34,519 nucleotides of DNA, taken from a virus. The notes below the pieces were generated by a model. It was given only the letters and a program-made list of their open reading frames with translations, had not been told where the DNA came from and made no database searches. Below are positions 21,209 through 29,229 of this stretch, piece after piece (the first letter of the stretch is position 1; each line of letters begins with the position of its first letter). Position numbers and translations under genes: made by a program. The stretch is from IMG/VR virus record IMGVR_UViG_3300018476_000011, positions 1 through 34,519 of that record; one strand, written 5' to 3'.

Positions 21209-21266
21209 ACCCGACAACACCGCATCCAGCGGCCACGGCATCGGCCCGGCCGCAAGGACACCATGC

Positions 21267-23180
21267 ATGCTTAAACGGACCAGGGCCGGCAGCAAGGTAG
21301 CCGGGGCGCTCTCCTATGTGCTCTCGGACGCCACGGCTGACCGTTATGGCGACATCATCGAGCCGGGCGGGTGGCTGCTCGATAACTTCCGCAGCAATCC
21401 GATAGCGCTGTTCAACCACAGCCCGAACCAGCCGATTGGCCGCTGGCGCAACATCCGCGTCGAGGACGAGCGGCTGGTGGCGGATTTCGAGCCGGCGGCG
21501 AAGGGCACCAGCCAGCGCACCGACGAGATCGTCTCGCTCATCGAGCAGGACATCCTGCGGGCGACGAGCGTCGGATTTCTCGGCGTCGAGTCGGAGCCGA
21601 TCGACCCGAAGCGGCCGAGCGCCGGCAAGCGCTACACCCGGCAAGAGCTGCTCGAAACCAGCATCGTGTCCATACCCGCCAACCCGGCGGCACTGCAACT
21701 CGCGAGATCCCTCGGGATCTCGGACGACACCCTAACCCTTGCCTTCGGCACGCCTGCCGCAACCGGGCGAGGGACGGTGACACCCGGCACGCCTGCCGCA
21801 CCGAGGCCCCAATCGAGGGCAACCCACATGGATAATCAACCGACCATCAGTCAGCAGATCGAGGACCGGCAGAGCCGGCTTAACGCCGCAAGAGACAAGC
21901 TTTTTGAGATTACCCACGATCCCGAACACGATCTTGATGTGGCGACCGGTCTCAACGCCGAGATTGCGGAGCAGGAGCGGCGTCTGGTGTCGCTGCGCGC
22001 CACCGAGCAGTCGCTGGCATTGCGCGCGGTGCGGCAAGAGATTCTGCCGCCGGTATCGGCGCCGCATATCAACCGCCGGCCGCTCGGATTGCCGAGTAAA
22101 GAGCGCTCTCCCGGCGACCTCTATGCCAACCACTGCGTGGCGCGGTTTGTGGCCTTTTGCAAAGGCATGCCGGTCGAGCAGGTGCTGGCCGAGCGTTATC
22201 CCGACGACGAGCACACTGCGGTTGTCACTCGCGCGGCGATAGCGGGAGCGACCACGACGACGGCCGGATGGGCCTTGGAGCTGGTGCAGGTTGGGCAGGC
22301 CGAGTTCGTCAACAGCCTGATGCCCAATCAGGTGTTCCCGAAACTCGCGGCGATGGGCACGTCGCTGACCTTCGGGCCGAACTCCGGGGCAATCAAAATC
22401 CCGAGCCGGGCGGCCACACCGAGCATCGGTGGATCGTTCGTGGCGGAGGCGGCGCCGATCCCGGTGCGGCGTCTCGGCACGACCAGCATAACGCTCTACC
22501 CGCACAAGGTCGGCGGCATCAGCGTCTTTTCGCGGGAGATCGCTGCCTACAGCAACCCCGACATCGAGTCGCTGATCCGCAGCGCCATCGTCGACGACAC
22601 GCAGATCAACATCGATGCGCTGTTGCTCGATGCGGTGGCGGTATCGACCACCCGGCCGGCGGGGCTGACGAACGGCGTGTCCACGCTGACGGCGACTGCG
22701 GGCGGCGGCTATGCGGCGTTCCTCGGTGATCTGAACAAATTGACCGCACCGTTCTATGCGGCGAATGCCGGCCGCAACCTGGCGCTGCTGATGAACCCGG
22801 CGCAGCGCAACCAGTTGATGTTCGCACCGGGGCCGGCAGGGGCGCCATTCGGCTGGAGCACGCAGTTCACCGACATGTTCAGCGTGATCGCCAGCACCTC
22901 GGTGACGGCGGGTGCGGTGTACATGATCGATGCCGCTGACTTTGTGAGCGTGACCGGGGCGCCCGAGTTCGACGTGTCGGAGGTGGCGACAATCCACATG
23001 GAGGACACCACGCCGTTGAATATTGCGAGTGGCGCGCAGGGCTCGGGCGTTCTGGCGACACCGACGCAAAGCATGTTTCAGACCGCGCAAATCGCCATTC
23101 GGATGCTGGCGAATGTGAATTGGGCGATGCGGCGCACCGGCATGGTGCAGTTCATCGGCAGCGGCGTGAACTGGGGCTGA
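21267..23180 (+). CDS. Fused prohead protease and HK97-like major capsid protein
   Basis: The 637-residue protein joins two usual genes. Residues 1-160 are a HK97/U35 prohead protease: TADRYGDIIEPGGW, NPIALFNHSPNQPIGRW (catalytic His), DILRATSVGFL (Ser) and ELLETSIVSIPANPAALQLA. A Pro/Thr/Gly-rich linker (about 165-187) has a duplicated GTPAA element. A scaffold-like helical delta region follows (about 188-260) and then the HK97 fold capsid (from about 285: SPGDLYANHCVARF, ATTTTAGWALEL, GGSFVAEAAPIPVRR, KVGGISVFSREI). An internal ATG at 21828 with GAGGG upstream could give capsid alone. The gene ends in a strong terminator. Confidence 0.9.
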   Translation: MLKRTRAGSKVAGALSYVLSDATADRYGDIIEPGGWLLDNFRSNPIALFNHSPNQPIGRWRNIRVEDERLVADFEPAAKGTSQRTDEIVSLIEQDILRATSVGFLGVESEPIDPKRPSAGKRYTRQELLETSIVSIPANPAALQLARSLGISDDTLTLAFGTPAATGRGTVTPGTPAAPRPQSRATHMDNQPTISQQIEDRQSRLNAARDKLFEITHDPEHDLDVATGLNAEIAEQERRLVSLRATEQSLALRAVRQEILPPVSAPHINRRPLGLPSKERSPGDLYANHCVARFVAFCKGMPVEQVLAERYPDDEHTAVVTRAAIAGATTTTAGWALELVQVGQAEFVNSLMPNQVFPKLAAMGTSLTFGPNSGAIKIPSRAATPSIGGSFVAEAAPIPVRRLGTTSITLYPHKVGGISVFSREIAAYSNPDIESLIRSAIVDDTQINIDALLLDAVAVSTTRPAGLTNGVSTLTATAGGGYAAFLGDLNKLTAPFYAANAGRNLALLMNPAQRNQLMFAPGPAGAPFGWSTQFTDMFSVIASTSVTAGAVYMIDAADFVSVTGAPEFDVSEVATIHMEDTTPLNIASGAQGSGVLATPTQSMFQTAQIAIRMLANVNWAMRRTGMVQFIGSGVNWG

Positions 23181-23196
23181 TGAGCGTTTGCGAGAG

Positions 23197-23218
23197 GCGG
23201 GGTTTCGACCCCGCTTTT
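23197..23218 (+). terminator. Rho-independent terminator after the capsid gene
   Basis: GCGGGGT-TTCG-ACCCCGC (23197-23214) with a UUCG tetraloop, followed by TTTT. Outer arms CGAGA (23191) and TCTCG (23218-23222) can extend the stem. It lies 16 bases past the capsid stop and would separate high capsid transcription from the genes that follow, or act partially. Confidence 0.85.
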
Positions 23219-23231
23219 CTCGGAGGAACAC

Positions 23232-23549
23232 ATGGAAAGTAATCAGCCGGAACGCCCGGTGACGCGGCAACCGCGCGCGGAGGCGACCAAGGAGGAACCG
23301 ATGGCAACGACGACGACGACAACCACTCCCGCAACACCGGAGGATCGGCTAAAGGCGGAGAAAGACGCCAAGGAGCAGACCGACAAGGAGATTGCCGAGC
23401 GGCTGACCACGCCGCCGCCGCAACCGACGCCGACGCAGGCTGAGGCCGACGCCATCAAGTCGGGCGAGGCGCCGCCGCCGGAAGCGCGGCAGGAACGCGA
23501 CGTAAAGCCGACGCCGACCGGCTCTGGCGCGGGATACACCACTCGATGA
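23232..23549 (+). CDS. Disordered Thr/Pro/Glu-rich protein, 105 aa
   Basis: ATG 23232 follows GGAGG. The protein has ATTTTTTTPATPEDRLKAE, a charged helix (AEKDAKEQTDKEIAERL) and Pro-rich ends. It has no hydrophobic core and looks disordered, like some head-associated or assembly proteins. Location right after capsid suggests a head role. It is the first gene after the terminator and it overlaps the next gene as ATGA. Confidence 0.65.
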   Translation: MESNQPERPVTRQPRAEATKEEPMATTTTTTTPATPEDRLKAEKDAKEQTDKEIAERLTTPPPQPTPTQAEADAIKSGEAPPPEARQERDVKPTPTGSGAGYTTR

Positions 23550-23902
23550 AACGCCTTGCCGGCGCTGCCGCGGCACTACTGCTGGCGGCGGCGCCGGCAT
23601 GTGCCCAACAGGCATTCCGCTGGGACGGCGCCGCCACCGTCACGCTGTCAGCCACGGCCACGACCAGCCGGGCGCAGGTTCAGACCGCGGAGGGCGGCAG
23701 CCAGGCGGTGCGTGTCTACAATGCCGGTACGGTGCCGGTGTTCGTCGCCTGCGGCACGGTCATCGTGGTAGCCACGGTTGCCGCCGGCTTGCCGATTGCG
23801 CCGGGCAGCGTCGAGGTGCTCGGCTGCAACCAGACGCACATTGCCGGCATCACCAGCACCGGCACCGCAACGGTTTACCTGACGGCGGGCACCGGACTCT
23901 GA
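23546..23902 (+). CDS. Exported small beta protein, 118 aa
   Basis: The start overlaps the previous stop. Residues 1-20 are a Sec signal peptide (MKRLAGAAAALLLAAAPACA-QQ). The mature part, about 98 residues, is beta-rich (ATVTLSATATTSRAQVQ, QAVRVYNAGTVPVFVACG, LPIAPGSVEVLGC, HIAGITSTGTATVYLTAGTG). This body resembles small phage structural proteins that follow the capsid in other phages, there usually without a signal peptide as I recall. Two Cys (about 69 and 94) could pair in the periplasm. It may be an exported decoration-like or adhesin protein. Confidence 0.7.
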   Translation: MKRLAGAAAALLLAAAPACAQQAFRWDGAATVTLSATATTSRAQVQTAEGGSQAVRVYNAGTVPVFVACGTVIVVATVAAGLPIAPGSVEVLGCNQTHIAGITSTGTATVYLTAGTGL

Positions 23903-24780
23903 TGCGCTTCATGCTGCCGCTACTGGCCGCCGGGCTGCTGCTGGCGCCGCCGGCCGAAGCGCGGATGCACGCGCCCTATCGCGCCCACCGCATCGTGCCG
24001 GCGACGGCGCCATTGGACGGGTTCACCCAGCCGGCGGCGGCGTACAGCATGCGCCGGCTGAGGAGCACCTATAGCGGCCCGGCGATTCGTCTGCGGCGGA
24101 CATTGGACACCGTCGAGGCGGATATCGCCTTTCTCGGTTTCACCGGCTTTACCGGCGCGCCCATCGACACGGCAGCGGCGGCAGCGCATTGCACGACACC
24201 CTGCACGGTAGCGGTTTGGTACGACCAGAGCGGCAACGCCAAGCACATGAGCCAAACGACGGTGGCTTTGCAGCCGGCGTATCAGGCCAACTGCCAGGGC
24301 ACCTTGCCGTGCGCGCGGTCCACGTCGGCGACGCAGCAGTTGATCAACAATGCGGTGGTGTGGGCGAGCCCGCTGACGATGAACGCGGTGGGACGGCAGG
24401 CGGTACGGCCGACGCCGGGGAGCTTTCAGTCCTGCTACTTCGTCGGGGCTGCCAGCAATCAGATGTTTCAGTATGCTGATGGCGATCAGTTGTATCTGAC
24501 GGATGGTACGCTGAACATCATCGCCCCGGCCGCCGGGTTGGCGTGGCATGCGGCCACCGGGATTTTGACCGGCAGTGCCGCCAGCCTTCTGCAGGTCGAT
24601 GCTAACGCGCCGGCGACGGGTATCGTTCTGACGCCCGGCACCCCGGGCAATGTTTACACTTACAACGCGCTAGCCGAGACCTGCGATTACGCCGAGATTG
24701 TGGTGTGGAGCGCTTATGCGCTGTCCCCGGCCGAGCGAACGGCGTTGCATGCCAACCAGAAATCGTTCTGGGGCTTCTGA
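23902..24780 (+). CDS. Exported AbfB/ConA-like carbohydrate-binding protein
   Basis: The 292-residue protein begins MRFMLPLLAAGLLLAPPAEA, a signal peptide. The mature part has AAYSMRRLRSTYSGPAIRLRRTLDT, then VAVWYDQSGNAKHMSQ, which matches the N-terminal domain of GH54 alpha-L-arabinofuranosidase B (ConA-like fold). It ends with ETCDYAEIVVWSAYALSPAERTALHANQKSFWGF, also seen in LamG proteins of phages. Catalytic competence is uncertain; the family catalytic Glu is not evident, and it is more likely a lectin. Six Cys (CTTPC, CQGTLPC, SCY, ETC) fit an oxidised, secreted state. TGATG overlaps join it to both neighbours. Confidence 0.75.
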   Translation: MRFMLPLLAAGLLLAPPAEARMHAPYRAHRIVPATAPLDGFTQPAAAYSMRRLRSTYSGPAIRLRRTLDTVEADIAFLGFTGFTGAPIDTAAAAAHCTTPCTVAVWYDQSGNAKHMSQTTVALQPAYQANCQGTLPCARSTSATQQLINNAVVWASPLTMNAVGRQAVRPTPGSFQSCYFVGAASNQMFQYADGDQLYLTDGTLNIIAPAAGLAWHAATGILTGSAASLLQVDANAPATGIVLTPGTPGNVYTYNALAETCDYAEIVVWSAYALSPAERTALHANQKSFWGF

Positions 24781-26282
24781 TGCGCTGGCTGCCTCTCGCT
24801 CTGGCTGGGTTGCTGGCAACCCCGGCGGCGGCCGATATGTATCAGGACGGCAGCAACGCGAGTCAGCCGCAGGCGGCAAACAACCTCGGCAAGATTGCCG
24901 GGAACCACTACGCGCCGGCTTACGGTTCCTGCACTTGGGACGCGACCCACGATGTTGGCCCGTGCGTCAACGCGGCCCTGGCGGCGGCAGCGACGGCTGG
25001 TGGTGGCCAGGTCGGCTTGCCGGCCGGCACCTTTGGCTTATCGACCAAAATCACCTGGCCTCAGACTGGCGCGGTGCGCCTGACGTGCCCGGCCGGCGGC
25101 GGCAGCTTGGCCCCGGCGACGACGTTAAAGTGGATCGGCAGCGCATCGGGCCGGATGGTGGAGCTGAAGCCGACGAGCGGCCACATCTCGGCGCCGTGGA
25201 TCGAGGGGTGCGGATTTGACGGCAATGGCGGGCTGGCGGCGGACGGGATACACGCGGCGAGCGTGTATGGCGGCCGGTTCAGCAGTCTGACCTTTAAGGG
25301 CGGCTTTAACGGCGGCCAGGTATTTGCGCTGACGGTGGACGACGCGGCGGGCGAGGACGCGCAGAACAACACGGTCGATAATCTTTATATCGACAGCCAG
25401 GGTTTCGCCTCGACCAGCACGCAGCTTTACCTCGGGGCTTACATGAACCCGGCGGATGCGTCCGGTGCGAATGCCAGCTTCAACTACCTGCGCAACGTCA
25501 GCATCGTTAACAACAGCGGCGGCACTGGCGCCGGCGTGATCTGCGATGGCTGCGACAACAACTATTTCAGTGGTCGGATTTACGCCACGACGAGCGTGGA
25601 TCTGAAGATCAAGACGGCGGGCGCCGCGACCGGGGCGTTTGTGTTCGGCGCCAACGGCAATGTGTTTTCGCCGGTGTATTACAGTGGTGCGTTTATCGCC
25701 CGTGGCACCCCGACGGTGGCGGCTTGCGTGCCTAACCAGACCTGCACGCGGGCCAATACGTTGTCGATCGACACGACGAACTCGACGCCGCTCCCGACCA
25801 TCGAGGCGGGTGCCGATCTACTGTGGAGCGGTAATAGCGGCTTCCATTACGGCGGCATGCTGATCGGTGACGCGGCCCGGCCGGCGTTGGTGGCGGCGAG
25901 CACGGGTATTCTCAACGGCTGCCGTGATGCGGCGGCCGGTTCGTCTGCGACGCAATATCTCTGCAACTCCGGCGGCACGCCGCTCTTGGCTTACAACTCG
26001 CTTGGCGGCGACCGATTTACCCAGCGTCTGGCGGGCACTGCCGGGGCGGCCAATCTGGTGTTCGAGCGGCCCGCCGGCACCGGCCTTTACGAGTTTGCCG
26101 GTGCGCCGGTAAAGCTACAGATATCGACGGTGGCGGCCTTGCCGGCGTGTAACTCAGCCAGGGCACATTCGGTGGCCAGCGTGTACGACGCGGCGGCGCC
26201 GACCTGGCGCGGTGCCTTGACCGGCGGCGGCGCGCTGGCGGTGCTGGCGTATTGCAATGGCACGAGCTGGGAAGCGCATTAA
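24780..26282 (+). CDS. Exported pectate-lyase-like beta-helix protein
   Basis: The 500-residue protein begins MRWLPLALAGLLATPAAA-D, a signal peptide; the longer frame from 24705 is rejected. Then GNHYAPAYGSCTWDATHDVGPCVNAALAAAATAGGGQVGLPAGTF is the start of a Pectate_lyase_3-type right-handed beta-helix, whose rungs (IEGCGFDGNGG, GGRFSSLTFKGG, NYLRNVSIVNN, CDGCDNNYFSG) run to about residue 270. The C-terminal 200 residues are beta-rich with several Cys and end as a fibre-like cap. It resembles a tailspike but has a signal peptide and many Cys. It may degrade or bind host polysaccharide at the cell surface. Confidence 0.75.
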   Translation: MRWLPLALAGLLATPAAADMYQDGSNASQPQAANNLGKIAGNHYAPAYGSCTWDATHDVGPCVNAALAAAATAGGGQVGLPAGTFGLSTKITWPQTGAVRLTCPAGGGSLAPATTLKWIGSASGRMVELKPTSGHISAPWIEGCGFDGNGGLAADGIHAASVYGGRFSSLTFKGGFNGGQVFALTVDDAAGEDAQNNTVDNLYIDSQGFASTSTQLYLGAYMNPADASGANASFNYLRNVSIVNNSGGTGAGVICDGCDNNYFSGRIYATTSVDLKIKTAGAATGAFVFGANGNVFSPVYYSGAFIARGTPTVAACVPNQTCTRANTLSIDTTNSTPLPTIEAGADLLWSGNSGFHYGGMLIGDAARPALVAASTGILNGCRDAAAGSSATQYLCNSGGTPLLAYNSLGGDRFTQRLAGTAGAANLVFERPAGTGLYEFAGAPVKLQISTVAALPACNSARAHSVASVYDAAAPTWRGALTGGGALAVLAYCNGTSWEAH

Positions 26283-27658
26283 TGCCCAGCTGGCTCACCC
26301 GCGCGCTCGGTTGGGGTGGCGCGACGGCGGCACCGGAAGGTGCGGTGCGGCCGGGACCATACATGCTGTCGAACGGTTGGCTCCCCGCCGGATCACCGTG
26401 GAATTACTGGCAAAGCGGGCAGAACGTGCAGCCCTACGGTTCGCGCTCGGCGATGCTGGAAGCCTGCATTTCGGCCTATGCGCAGACCGTGCCGATGTGT
26501 GCGGGCGATCACTGGCGGCGCCTCGACAACGGCGGCCGGGAGCGGGTGACGAACTCGGCGCTGTCGCGCATCATGCGGCGCCCGAACGATTACCAAAGCA
26601 TTTCCGATTTCCTGTTGAACCTGACACGCCGGCTGTACGAGTGCGGCAACGCCTATGCCGTTGCTGTGAGGAACGACCGGGCGGAAATATCCGAACTGCA
26701 CCTGATGCGAACCGGCGCGGCGACCGTTGCCGAGGACGGCAGCATCTTCTATGCGCTCTCGGGCAACGAGATCATCGAGCGGCGGCTGGATCTGTCGCAG
26801 GGCGTGCCGGCGCGCGAAGTGCTGCACGTTCGCTTACACACGCCGCGGCACCCTCTGAAGGGCGAGTCGCCGATCCTGGCGGCGCAGGTTGACCTGGCTA
26901 TGTCGGGCGCGGCGCTGAACCAACAGGTGCAATTCTACATCAACCAAAGCCGCCCGAGCTTCCTCTTGACCACCGATGTCGTGATGAAGCGGGAGCAGGC
27001 GCAGGAACTGCGCGCCTGGTGGAACGAGCAATCGCAGAGCGAGAACGTCGGCGGCACACCGATCCTGACGAGCGGGCTCAAGGCGCAGCCGGTGCAGACC
27101 TCGGCCGTCGATTCACAGTTGGTCGAGTCGCTCAAGATGAACGACCAGAACATTGCGCTGGCGCTGCGGATACCGCTGCAAATGCTCGGCATCGGCACGA
27201 GCACGTTCGCCAGCACCGAGTTGCTTATGCAGCAGTGGGTGGCGACCGGGCTCGGCTTCACGCTGAACCATATCGAGGAAGCCTTCGGGCTGCTGTTCCG
27301 GCTGCGCGGCGTGCCTGACGAGTATCTGGAACTGGACACCCGCGCTCTGCTGCGCAGCGCTTACCGCGAGCGCATCGAGGGGCTGGCGCGCGGCGTCATC
27401 AGCGGCATCTATTCGCCCGACGAGGCGCGGGCGCAGGAAGACCTGCCGGCGGTGCCGGGCGGGCACGGCGCCGAGCCGCGTGTTCAAATGCAGGTCGTTC
27501 CCCTCTCCTACGGCAGCGACATGCAGCCGCCCGACCCGCAAGCGGCATTGCCGGCGCCGGCCGAGCCGCCGCCACCGGACACCCCACCAGATGACACTGC
27601 CAGCAAACTCGCTGCGTTCCGCGCTGCGTATGACACAAGCCGTCGTGCTGCCGCCTGA
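26282..27658 (+). CDS. Portal protein (HK97 family)
   Basis: ATG 26282 overlaps the stop of the beta-helix gene (TAATG). The 458-residue protein shows portal landmarks: NVQPYGSRSAMLEACISAYAQTVP, RIMRRPNDYQSISDFLLNLTRRLYECGNAYAVAVRND, EVLHVRL..PRHPLKGESPILAA, LRAWWNEQS..NVGGTPILTSGLK, NIALALRIPLQMLGIGTSTFASTE, and the C-terminal RSAYRERIEGLARGVISGIYSPDEARAQEDLP. It forms the dodecameric DNA gate. A Pro-rich tail of about 60 residues ends it. It comes after the capsid gene instead of before it. Confidence 0.95.
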   Translation: MPSWLTRALGWGGATAAPEGAVRPGPYMLSNGWLPAGSPWNYWQSGQNVQPYGSRSAMLEACISAYAQTVPMCAGDHWRRLDNGGRERVTNSALSRIMRRPNDYQSISDFLLNLTRRLYECGNAYAVAVRNDRAEISELHLMRTGAATVAEDGSIFYALSGNEIIERRLDLSQGVPAREVLHVRLHTPRHPLKGESPILAAQVDLAMSGAALNQQVQFYINQSRPSFLLTTDVVMKREQAQELRAWWNEQSQSENVGGTPILTSGLKAQPVQTSAVDSQLVESLKMNDQNIALALRIPLQMLGIGTSTFASTELLMQQWVATGLGFTLNHIEEAFGLLFRLRGVPDEYLELDTRALLRSAYRERIEGLARGVISGIYSPDEARAQEDLPAVPGGHGAEPRVQMQVVPLSYGSDMQPPDPQAALPAPAEPPPPDTPPDDTASKLAAFRAAYDTSRRAAA

Positions 27659-28253
27659 CCCGCTGGCGGCCGAGCTTGGCTCGGTCGTCGGGGCACTGGA
27701 GCGTGAGCTGCGGTTGCAAATGACGGCTATGCTGGCCGAGGCGCGCGAGGAGATCGCGACGTTGAGAGCATGGCGCGCCGAGGCGGCGTTGCAGTTGGCG
27801 ACGCTGGTCGGGCCGCCTGGCCCGACCGGCGAGCGCGGGGAGAGGGGCGAGCCCGGCGAGGCTATCGCTGGCCCGGCCGGCGAACAGGGCATTCCAGGGC
27901 CGCCAGGCGAGCGCGGCGCCGATGGGCGCACACCGGCAATCCGGGGCGCCTGGAAGGCCGCTGAGGCATATGAAGCGCTGGACGTGGTGATGTGCGACGG
28001 CAGCTCATTTATCGCACTCTGCGACGCTCCAGGGGCATGCCCTGGCGACGATTGGCAGATACTCGCGCGCCGAGGCAAATCCGGGCCTCCCGGCCCGAGC
28101 GGCCCGATGGGGGAGAGAGGCTGGCCCGGCCCGCCGGGGCCATCGCCTGGCTCGCTTGACGTTGACGGCGAGGGGCTGTTGACGCTGCGGCTCGGCGACG
28201 GCAGCGCGATAAGCTGCGACCTGTACCCGGTGCTGGCGAAGCTCGTGCGATGA
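27630..28253 (+). CDS. Collagen-like fibre with carbohydrate-binding-type module
   Basis: ATG 27630 (or 27591) lies in the end of the portal gene; neither has a good SD. The roughly 207-residue protein has a coiled coil (LGSVVGALERELRLQMTAML, residues 16-55) and Gly-X-Y collagen repeats near 60-100 (GPPGPTGERGERGEPGE, GIPGPPGERGADG) and 149-172. Between them is IRGAWKAAEAYEALDVVMCDGSSFIAL with CPGDDWQILARRGKSG, a chitin-binding-type (CBM5/12-like) module found between collagen repeats in other alphaproteobacterial phages. A small beta cap ends it. It probably forms a trimeric head or neck fibre that sticks to glycans. Confidence 0.85.
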   Translation: MTQAVVLPPDPLAAELGSVVGALERELRLQMTAMLAEAREEIATLRAWRAEAALQLATLVGPPGPTGERGERGEPGEAIAGPAGEQGIPGPPGERGADGRTPAIRGAWKAAEAYEALDVVMCDGSSFIALCDAPGACPGDDWQILARRGKSGPPGPSGPMGERGWPGPPGPSPGSLDVDGEGLLTLRLGDGSAISCDLYPVLAKLVR

Positions 28254-28897
28254 AGCACGGCTATCGCATCAGCCGCGTGGTGACGCCCGCGGCGAGCATG
28301 GCGCTTGTCAGCCTGGATGCGGCAAAGGCGGCGCTGGGCATCGATGCCGGCGATACCTCGCAAGACGCGGTGCTGACGGCGCAGATCGAGGCGACCTCGA
28401 TGGCGATCAACAACTGGTGCGACCGGATCTTCGTGGTGCAGACCTACCGCGACCAGTTGCGCGGCGCCTATGGCAGCTATGGCGAGCCGTTGGTGACGCG
28501 GCAATATCCGATTGTCGTGGACGACGGTGGCTTGCCGCTGGTGGCTGTCGCGGAAGATGGCGGCGCAGTTGATGCCGCCATGCTGGAGGTGTTCCCCGAG
28601 CAGGGCGCGGTGTACCGGCTCGACGCGACGGCGTTGCCGATGGCGTGGGGCTCGGCGCTGCTCGTGGTGGATTACACCGCGGGCTTCGAGACGATCCCGG
28701 CGGATGTGCAGGGCGCCTGTCTCGAATGGCTGACGGCGCGGCACAACGCCATCGGGCACGACCCGGCGCTGCGCTCGGAAACCATCCCCGACGTAATCAC
28801 GCAAGTCTATGGCAGCAGCGACAGCGCCGGGTCGGCGACGGCGATGCCGGCCGGCGCGCGCGACCTGCTCGGACCTTACAAAATCTGGACGGTATGA
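28250..28897 (+). CDS. Head-tail connector (gp6-like)
   Basis: ATG 28250 overlaps the fibre stop. The 215-residue protein has VSLDAAKAALGIDAGDTSQDAVLTAQIEATSMAINNWCDRIF, the helical QLRGG_connect_gp6-like start, a beta middle with QYPIVVDDGG and VDYTAGFETIPADVQGACLEWLTARHNA, and a C-terminal LLGPYKIWTV. This sits under the portal and joins head and tail. Its stop overlaps the next gene as ATGA. Confidence 0.85.
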   Translation: MKHGYRISRVVTPAASMALVSLDAAKAALGIDAGDTSQDAVLTAQIEATSMAINNWCDRIFVVQTYRDQLRGAYGSYGEPLVTRQYPIVVDDGGLPLVAVAEDGGAVDAAMLEVFPEQGAVYRLDATALPMAWGSALLVVDYTAGFETIPADVQGACLEWLTARHNAIGHDPALRSETIPDVITQVYGSSDSAGSATAMPAGARDLLGPYKIWTV

Positions 28898-29229
28898 AAG
28901 CGGCGACGTGCATCGCCGAGCTTGACGCGGCGATTGCGGGATACGGGCAGAGCGTCACATTGCAGCGCACCGCGGTTGACGCCGAGGGCGCCGAGACGGT
29001 GGCGCAGGAGGTGACGTGCCCGGCGAAGATCAGGCAGTTCGGGCCACAGGATTTGGAAGCCGCCGTAACCGAGATACAGGTGATCCTGTCGCCGACCGGG
29101 CTTGGCGGGTTTGTGCCGCAGAAGGACGACCGGGTGCTGATCGCCGGCAATCCGTCGAACGTCGCCCAGGTGGCGCCGCTGTATTACGGCGGCGTGCTGG
29201 TGCGGGTGAACCTACTCTGCCGTGGCTGA
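28894..29229 (+). CDS. Head closure / head-tail adaptor protein
   Basis: ATG 28894 overlaps the preceding stop; the long upstream frame is rejected. The 111-residue protein has GQSVTLQRTAVDAEGAETVAQEVTCPAKIRQFGPQDLEAAVTEIQVILSPTGL, then KDDRVLIAGNPSNVAQVAPLYYGGVLVRVNL, the all-beta plan of head closure proteins. It follows the connector in the expected order. Confidence 0.75.
   Translation: MKAATCIAELDAAIAGYGQSVTLQRTAVDAEGAETVAQEVTCPAKIRQFGPQDLEAAVTEIQVILSPTGLGGFVPQKDDRVLIAGNPSNVAQVAPLYYGGVLVRVNLLCRG

Noticed and set aside
21732-23270. Minus-strand frame of 512 codons opposite the capsid gene
   Set aside because: Antisense shadow of the capsid; Arg/His-rich with no domain.
27113-28804. Minus-strand frame of 563 codons opposite portal, collagen-like and connector genes
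   Set aside because: The Pro/Gly/Ser stretch is only the reverse of the collagen repeats; it crosses three real genes.
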